This document shows, one piece after another, positions 23,008 through 25,632 of a DNA stretch of 25,632 nucleotides (positions within the stretch are counted from its first letter, which is position 1; every line of letters starts with the position of its first letter). The translations under genes were made by a program, and so were the position numbers. The notes beneath the pieces were generated by a model. That model searched no databases. It saw nothing but the letters and a program-made list of their open reading frames with translations, and was not told the origin of the DNA. This stretch comes from an uncultured bacterium (GTDB taxonomy: Bacteria > Spirochaetota > Spirochaetia > Sphaerochaetales > Sphaerochaetaceae): contig CAJMOS010000029.1 of assembly GCA_905215015.1 (NCBI GenBank), positions 1 through 25,632 of the forward strand. Reading direction: 5' to 3'.

Positions 23008-24261
23008 ATGCACCGGTTCTACGACGTTCACATGCATCTGATGACGCTCGAACATCCTTCCCTCGTCCCCTTCCTGACGGGAAGCAGCGAGGCGGGAGAT
23101 TTCGTGAAGAGCGGCATGCTTTCCCCCAGTTTCATTCTTGGAGGAAGGAATCTCAGGGGCGGTACACTGGTCCATAGCCTGGGAAATCTGTTGCAGTGCA
23201 TGACCGGCCCTTTGGAGCGGATACTGACCTTACTGGAGCGTGACCTGAAGGGAGAGTTCTCCCAACGGAGCGCCGACACCCATTACCCGGCCCTGCCTTT
23301 CTGGCGGGAGGGGACCTTCCGGATGCGCGGGAAAACCTATGACCGGGTTGTCCTTTGTCCGCTTTTGATGGACTTCAGCGAAGATCCAAAGGAACTGGAG
23401 CGACTCTATTACGAAGCACCGGTGGAGGACCGGATTTTCCGTTATGCCGAAGAGACTCTGAAGGCGATGCGGGACTACAGACAGAAGCGGAAAGAAGAGC
23501 GAATCTTCGACATCCTCCCCTTTATCGGCATCACTCCCCGGGTCCACACCGAAAAGGAGGTCGAGCGGTTGCTTGACTATCTGAAAAAAGGGTTCGTGGG
23601 CGTGAAGGTCTACCCGCCGCTCGGCTTCAATCCATGGCCCAAGGAGCGCCAAGAGCGACGCAAGGTCGAGATGATCTACGAATACTGCCAGTGGCACAAG
23701 ATTCCCATCATCACCCACTGCGACGACCAAGGCTTCCGCCTTGTCCCGTACCAATCAGCTTGGAAATGGAGCCGTCCCTATGGATGGATCCAGGTGCTGG
23801 ACAAGTATCCGGAATTGAAGATCGATTTCGCCCACTTCGGCGCCACCTACGCAATCCAGAACCAGAATCTACGTGCGGTGACCAGCCAGGGACTCATCTC
23901 GCTCTGGAGCCAGGAGCTGCTTGAACTGATGCATCGGTACCCCAACGTCTATGGAGACCTCTCCTACAGCGGAACCAGCCCTCTCTTCTACCAGAAATTG
24001 CACATGACGCTTGCAAACGAGGAAGCAGGCGTCAAGGACCGGATACTCTTTGGCAGCGACTGGTCAATCAACTTGATGAAGATAGAGTCCTACAGTGCCT
24101 ATCTGGAGCTTTTCGACGAGAGTCCATTCAGCGACCAGGACATCAAGCACTTTGCAGTGACCAGTCCAGAACGCTTCCTCAACATCTCGGGGAACAAGGC
24201 AAAGACACAAAAACCGGATCCCGAAGGATCCGGTCACACAGGAAAGATTCCTGAAGCTTAA
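23008..24261 (+). CDS. Amidohydrolase-family (TIM-barrel) metal hydrolase
   Basis: A 417-residue protein of the Amidohydro_2 family. Metal-site features in order are His-x-His in YDVHMHL near residues 7-9, the Lys of GFVGVKVYPPLGF on the barrel strand, His in IITHCDDQG, His in IDFAHFG, and Asp in LFGSDWS. The substrate cannot be told; the family includes decarboxylases, lactonases and deacylases. ATG 23008 follows a possible -10 box TACGAT by only five bases, so it could be leaderless. TTG 22993 with AGGGG upstream is an alternative. The last 16 codons, rich in Pro, Gly, Ser and Lys, are read through the terminator of the convergent rubrerythrin gene and may be a late addition. Confidence 0.88.
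   Translation: MHRFYDVHMHLMTLEHPSLVPFLTGSSEAGDFVKSGMLSPSFILGGRNLRGGTLVHSLGNLLQCMTGPLERILTLLERDLKGEFSQRSADTHYPALPFWREGTFRMRGKTYDRVVLCPLLMDFSEDPKELERLYYEAPVEDRIFRYAEETLKAMRDYRQKRKEERIFDILPFIGITPRVHTEKEVERLLDYLKKGFVGVKVYPPLGFNPWPKERQERRKVEMIYEYCQWHKIPIITHCDDQGFRLVPYQSAWKWSRPYGWIQVLDKYPELKIDFAHFGATYAIQNQNLRAVTSQGLISLWSQELLELMHRYPNVYGDLSYSGTSPLFYQKLHMTLANEEAGVKDRILFGSDWSINLMKIESYSAYLELFDESPFSDQDIKHFAVTSPERFLNISGNKAKTQKPDPEGSGHTGKIPEA
24205..24234 (-). terminator. Rho-independent terminator of the perR-rbr operon
   Basis: On the minus strand a perfect 9-bp stem (ACCGGATCC / GGATCCGGT) with a TTCG loop, the very stable C(UUCG)G tetraloop, is followed by a T5 run (24209-24213). It sits 24 bases beyond the rubrerythrin stop and within the coding end of the amidohydrolase gene. 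Confidence 0.88.
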
Positions 24262-24797
24262 TAGTTCTTGGAAACCAGCTCGAAGTAAGCCTGCGGATGG
24301 GCGCAAACCGGGCAGACAGCCGGAGCCTTCTTGCCAATCACGATATGGCCGCAGTTGGAGCATCTCCAAATCTGCTCGCCATCGCGGGAGAAGACCAGTC
24401 CTTCCTTGACGTTCTTCAGCAGAGCCAGATAGCGCTCCTCGTGGGTCTTCTCAATCGCGCCGACCAGCTCGAAGAGGGTCGCGATTTTGGTGAACCCTTC
24501 CTCGCGGGCTTCCTTCGCAAAGGTCGGATACATATCCGTATTCTCATAGTTCTCGCCATTAGCGGCATCCTGAAGATTGGCAGCAGTGTCGCTCAGGTCT
24601 CCGCCGTTGAGCAACTTGAACCAGATCTTGGCATGCTCTTTCTCATTGTTGGCAGTTTCCTCGAAGAGATTGGCAATCTGAACGAATCCATCCTTACGGG
24701 CCTTGCTTGCATAAAAGGTATACTTGTTACGAGCCTGGGATTCACCGGCAAATGCCGCCATCAGATTTTTTTCCGTCTTAGATCCTTTCAATTCCAT
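24258..24797 (-). CDS. rbr: Rubrerythrin
   Basis: A 179-residue non-haem iron peroxidase that detoxifies hydrogen peroxide in anaerobes. The ferritin-like diiron domain shows the Glu in FAGESQARNKY, FEETANNEKEHAKIW, and a second set in EAREEGF and IEKTHEERY. The C-terminal rubredoxin-like domain has the two pairs CSNCG and CPVC, spaced as usual for the FeS4 site. The start MELKGSKTEKN is preferred to longer frames because it matches the family N-terminus; AGGAG lies about ten bases upstream and overlaps the perR stop. It is cotranscribed with perR and ends in a strong terminator. Confidence 0.96.
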   Translation of the reverse strand: MELKGSKTEKNLMAAFAGESQARNKYTFYASKARKDGFVQIANLFEETANNEKEHAKIWFKLLNGGDLSDTAANLQDAANGENYENTDMYPTFAKEAREEGFTKIATLFELVGAIEKTHEERYLALLKNVKEGLVFSRDGEQIWRCSNCGHIVIGKKAPAVCPVCAHPQAYFELVSKNY

Positions 24798-24810
24798 AAT
24801 GTACACTCTC

Positions 24811-25215
24811 CTATTTCTGCGCTTCTTGCGCTGATTTGCAATTCGGACAGATTCCATGATACAGAACCTCACGGGTGACCGAGGTATACCCGCCGGTATC
24901 CACTATCCGTTCCCCGTCCCGGCCCGCCACCATGATGTCGCTGACCGCACCACAGATATCACACTGAACATGATAATGGGCGACCAGCGTGCGGTCAAAA
25001 TGTTCCGGACCCTTCGGTACCGAAATACTCAGAATTTTTCCTTGCTCGACAAGGATGTGTAAATTTCTGTAGACCGTGGAGCGGCTGAGCTTCGGATTCT
25101 TGGCATGGATGCGCTGGTAGATGGTCTCGGCCACCGGATGGTCGCTAGCCATCAGCACCTCCTGATACACAATATCTCTCTGCGTCGTCTCTCGTGTGTT
25201 CTTAATAGGAATCAT
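24811..25215 (-). CDS. perR: Fur-family repressor, PerR type
   Basis: A 134-residue peroxide-sensing repressor. The winged helix is seen in HPVAETIYQRIHAKNPKLSRSTVYRNLHIL. The structural zinc site is CDIC (in HYHVQCDICG) and CPNC near the C-terminus. The regulatory iron site is suggested by the His of DHPVAET, the Asp of HFDRTLV and HYH; the Asp is the PerR-typical residue. It would repress itself and rubrerythrin until iron-catalysed oxidation releases it. The ATG at 25215 keeps the first helix (TTQRDIVYQEVL) but has no Shine-Dalgarno and lies three bases after the predicted transcription start. An internal ATG at 25152 has a perfect AGGAGGT, but its product would lack that helix. Confidence 0.9.
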   Translation of the reverse strand: MIPIKNTRETTQRDIVYQEVLMASDHPVAETIYQRIHAKNPKLSRSTVYRNLHILVEQGKILSISVPKGPEHFDRTLVAHYHVQCDICGAVSDIMVAGRDGERIVDTGGYTSVTREVLYHGICPNCKSAQEAQK

Positions 25216-25253
25216 TCTTAATTACTTATATCCTTTCCCATGCCATGAGTCAA
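25206..25253 (-). promoter_or_regulatory. perR promoter with Fur-family box at the start codon
   Basis: On the minus strand TTGACT (25248-25253) and TATAAG (25225-25230), each 5/6 to consensus, are exactly 17 bases apart. A 7-1-7 inverted repeat (TAGGAAT-C-ATTCTTA, 25206-25220, one mismatch between arms) covers the predicted transcription start and the ATG. It has the layout of a PerR/Fur box and suggests autorepression. Confidence 0.7.
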
Positions 25254-25264
25254 TAGGATTTTTG

Positions 25265-25292
25265 AAAAAAGGAGCCCCTTTGGGAGCCCCTT
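25265..25292 (-). terminator. Rho-independent terminator of the repeat-rich protein gene
   Basis: On the minus strand two copies of GGGGCTCC, flanked by AA and TT, pair with each other through two G-T wobbles around a CAAA loop (10 bp in all), followed by six T. It is 19 bases after the stop of the gene at the right edge and just upstream of the perR promoter. Confidence 0.8.
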
Positions 25293-25311
25293 GCGAATCA
25301 TCGACTTGCGA

Positions 25312-25632
25312 TTATTGCTCGTCGTCGTTCTTTTTTCCGTCTTTCTCCAGCCAGAAGAAGGATTTGCCCTCTTCCTCCGCACGGCGGGCACCAGACGGGC
25401 GGAAATTGTCCATGCCATAGGGTTTCTGGCCACGGCGGTCATCGCGGTCAGTATAGCGGGATGGACGGGAGAAACCGCTACGGCGTCCGAATCCGCGGTC
25501 TTCGCGGTCATCCCTCCGGCCATAGCCACGGTCATCACGATCACCAAAGTCCCTGCGGCCATAGCCACGGTCGTCGCGGTCGCCAAAGTCCCTGCGGCCA
25601 TAGCCGCGGTCATCACGGTCGCCATAGCTTCT
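25312..25632 (-). CDS. C-terminal part of an Arg/Asp/Gly/Tyr-repeat protein
   Basis: The last 106 codons are present; the start lies beyond the right edge. The sequence opens with tandem copies of GDRDDRGYGRRDF, passes through variants (DDREDRGFGRR), and ends in a non-repetitive tail with KSFFWLEKDGKKNDDEQ. Such RG/YG-rich disordered tails are often found on RNA-binding proteins and DEAD-box helicases, which is a hint only; no folded domain is visible in the window. A terminator follows the stop. A different frame on the same strand gives a long Ala/Thr/Met-rich reading, which is an artefact of the repeat. Confidence 0.8.
   Translation of the reverse strand, partial: RSYGDRDDRGYGRRDFGDRDDRGYGRRDFGDRDDRGYGRRDDREDRGFGRRSGFSRPSRYTDRDDRRGQKPYGMDNFRPSGARRAEEEGKSFFWLEKDGKKNDDEQ
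25510..25623 (-). repeat. Three tandem 39-bp coding repeats
   Basis: Each unit encodes GDRDDRGYGRRDF. Two copies are complete, and a third keeps twelve of the thirteen residues before diverging. The DNA copies differ mostly at third codon positions (GAC/GAT, CGT/CGC), so the protein repeat is being kept while the DNA drifts. The array probably goes on past the window edge. Confidence 0.85.

Noticed and set aside
25510..25623. Tandem repeats considered as a CRISPR array
   Set aside because: The repeats are directly adjacent with no unique spacers, and they keep a coding frame.
25218..25625. A minus-strand frame rich in Ala, Thr and Met at the right edge
   Set aside because: It is the shifted reading of the 39-bp repeats and runs through the terminator at 25265-25292. 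The Arg/Asp/Gly/Tyr frame ends in a stop just before that terminator.
1..25632. tRNA, rRNA or riboswitch structures
   Set aside because: I saw no CCA-ended cloverleaf, rRNA-like stretch or known aptamer core in the intergenic regions, which are mostly short.

Overview
The window looks like a chromosomal segment of a spirochaete, most likely in or near the Sphaerochaeta group (inference). The evidence is the mix of DctP-type TRAP and LplA/YtcQ-type ABC solute-binding proteins, their signal peptides that end in a short Asn/Gln-Gly-Ser/Lys motif without a lipobox cysteine, and a PerR-rubrerythrin pair typical of anaerobes. GC is roughly in the mid-fifties per cent by eye. I see no phage, intact insertion sequence, CRISPR array, rRNA or tRNA.

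Left part (1-13500), all on the minus strand. At the left edge is a TRAP transporter operon (dctP, then the first codons of dctQ) behind its own AT-rich promoter, which carries a repeated TTAAC motif and a perfect 11-bp palindrome. Before it comes a long carbohydrate-uptake locus of twelve genes. In transcription order these are two LplB/YtcP-type permeases and a large solute-binding protein, then a second importer (binding protein and two permeases). An FAD-dependent oxidoreductase, a LacI-type repressor, a beta-propeller-like protein, a YihX-like HAD phosphatase, a beta-sandwich-like protein and a small protein of unknown function follow. The locus ends in a Rho-independent terminator. The same 12-bp palindrome, centred on CG as LacI-family operators usually are, lies in front of both importers, so one repressor probably controls both. 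There is no glycosidase and no transport ATPase.

Middle part (13800-15565), plus strand: three overlapping genes. The first resembles only the N-terminal, nucleic-acid-binding lobe of TnpB (IS605 OrfB) and stops where the RuvC nuclease domain should begin. The second is a small exported protein. The third is a caspase-like (C14) protease with a lipoprotein signal and an intact His/Cys pair. This is the most unusual part of the window. It converges on uvrB, and the stop codons overlap.

Right part: a minus-strand operon encodes an HD-domain hydrolase, a PfkB-like protein whose catalytic motif is lost, an HtrA-type serine protease with one transmembrane segment and one PDZ domain, and UvrB. Divergent from it are a small beta-sandwich-like protein, glutaminyl-tRNA synthetase with its terminator, and an amidohydrolase. 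The amidohydrolase converges on rubrerythrin, whose terminator is embedded in the last codons of the amidohydrolase gene. PerR and rubrerythrin form an oxidative-stress operon with a strong promoter, a Fur-family box over the perR start codon and probably a leaderless mRNA. At the right edge is the C-terminus of a protein with tandem 13-residue Arg/Asp/Gly/Tyr repeats.
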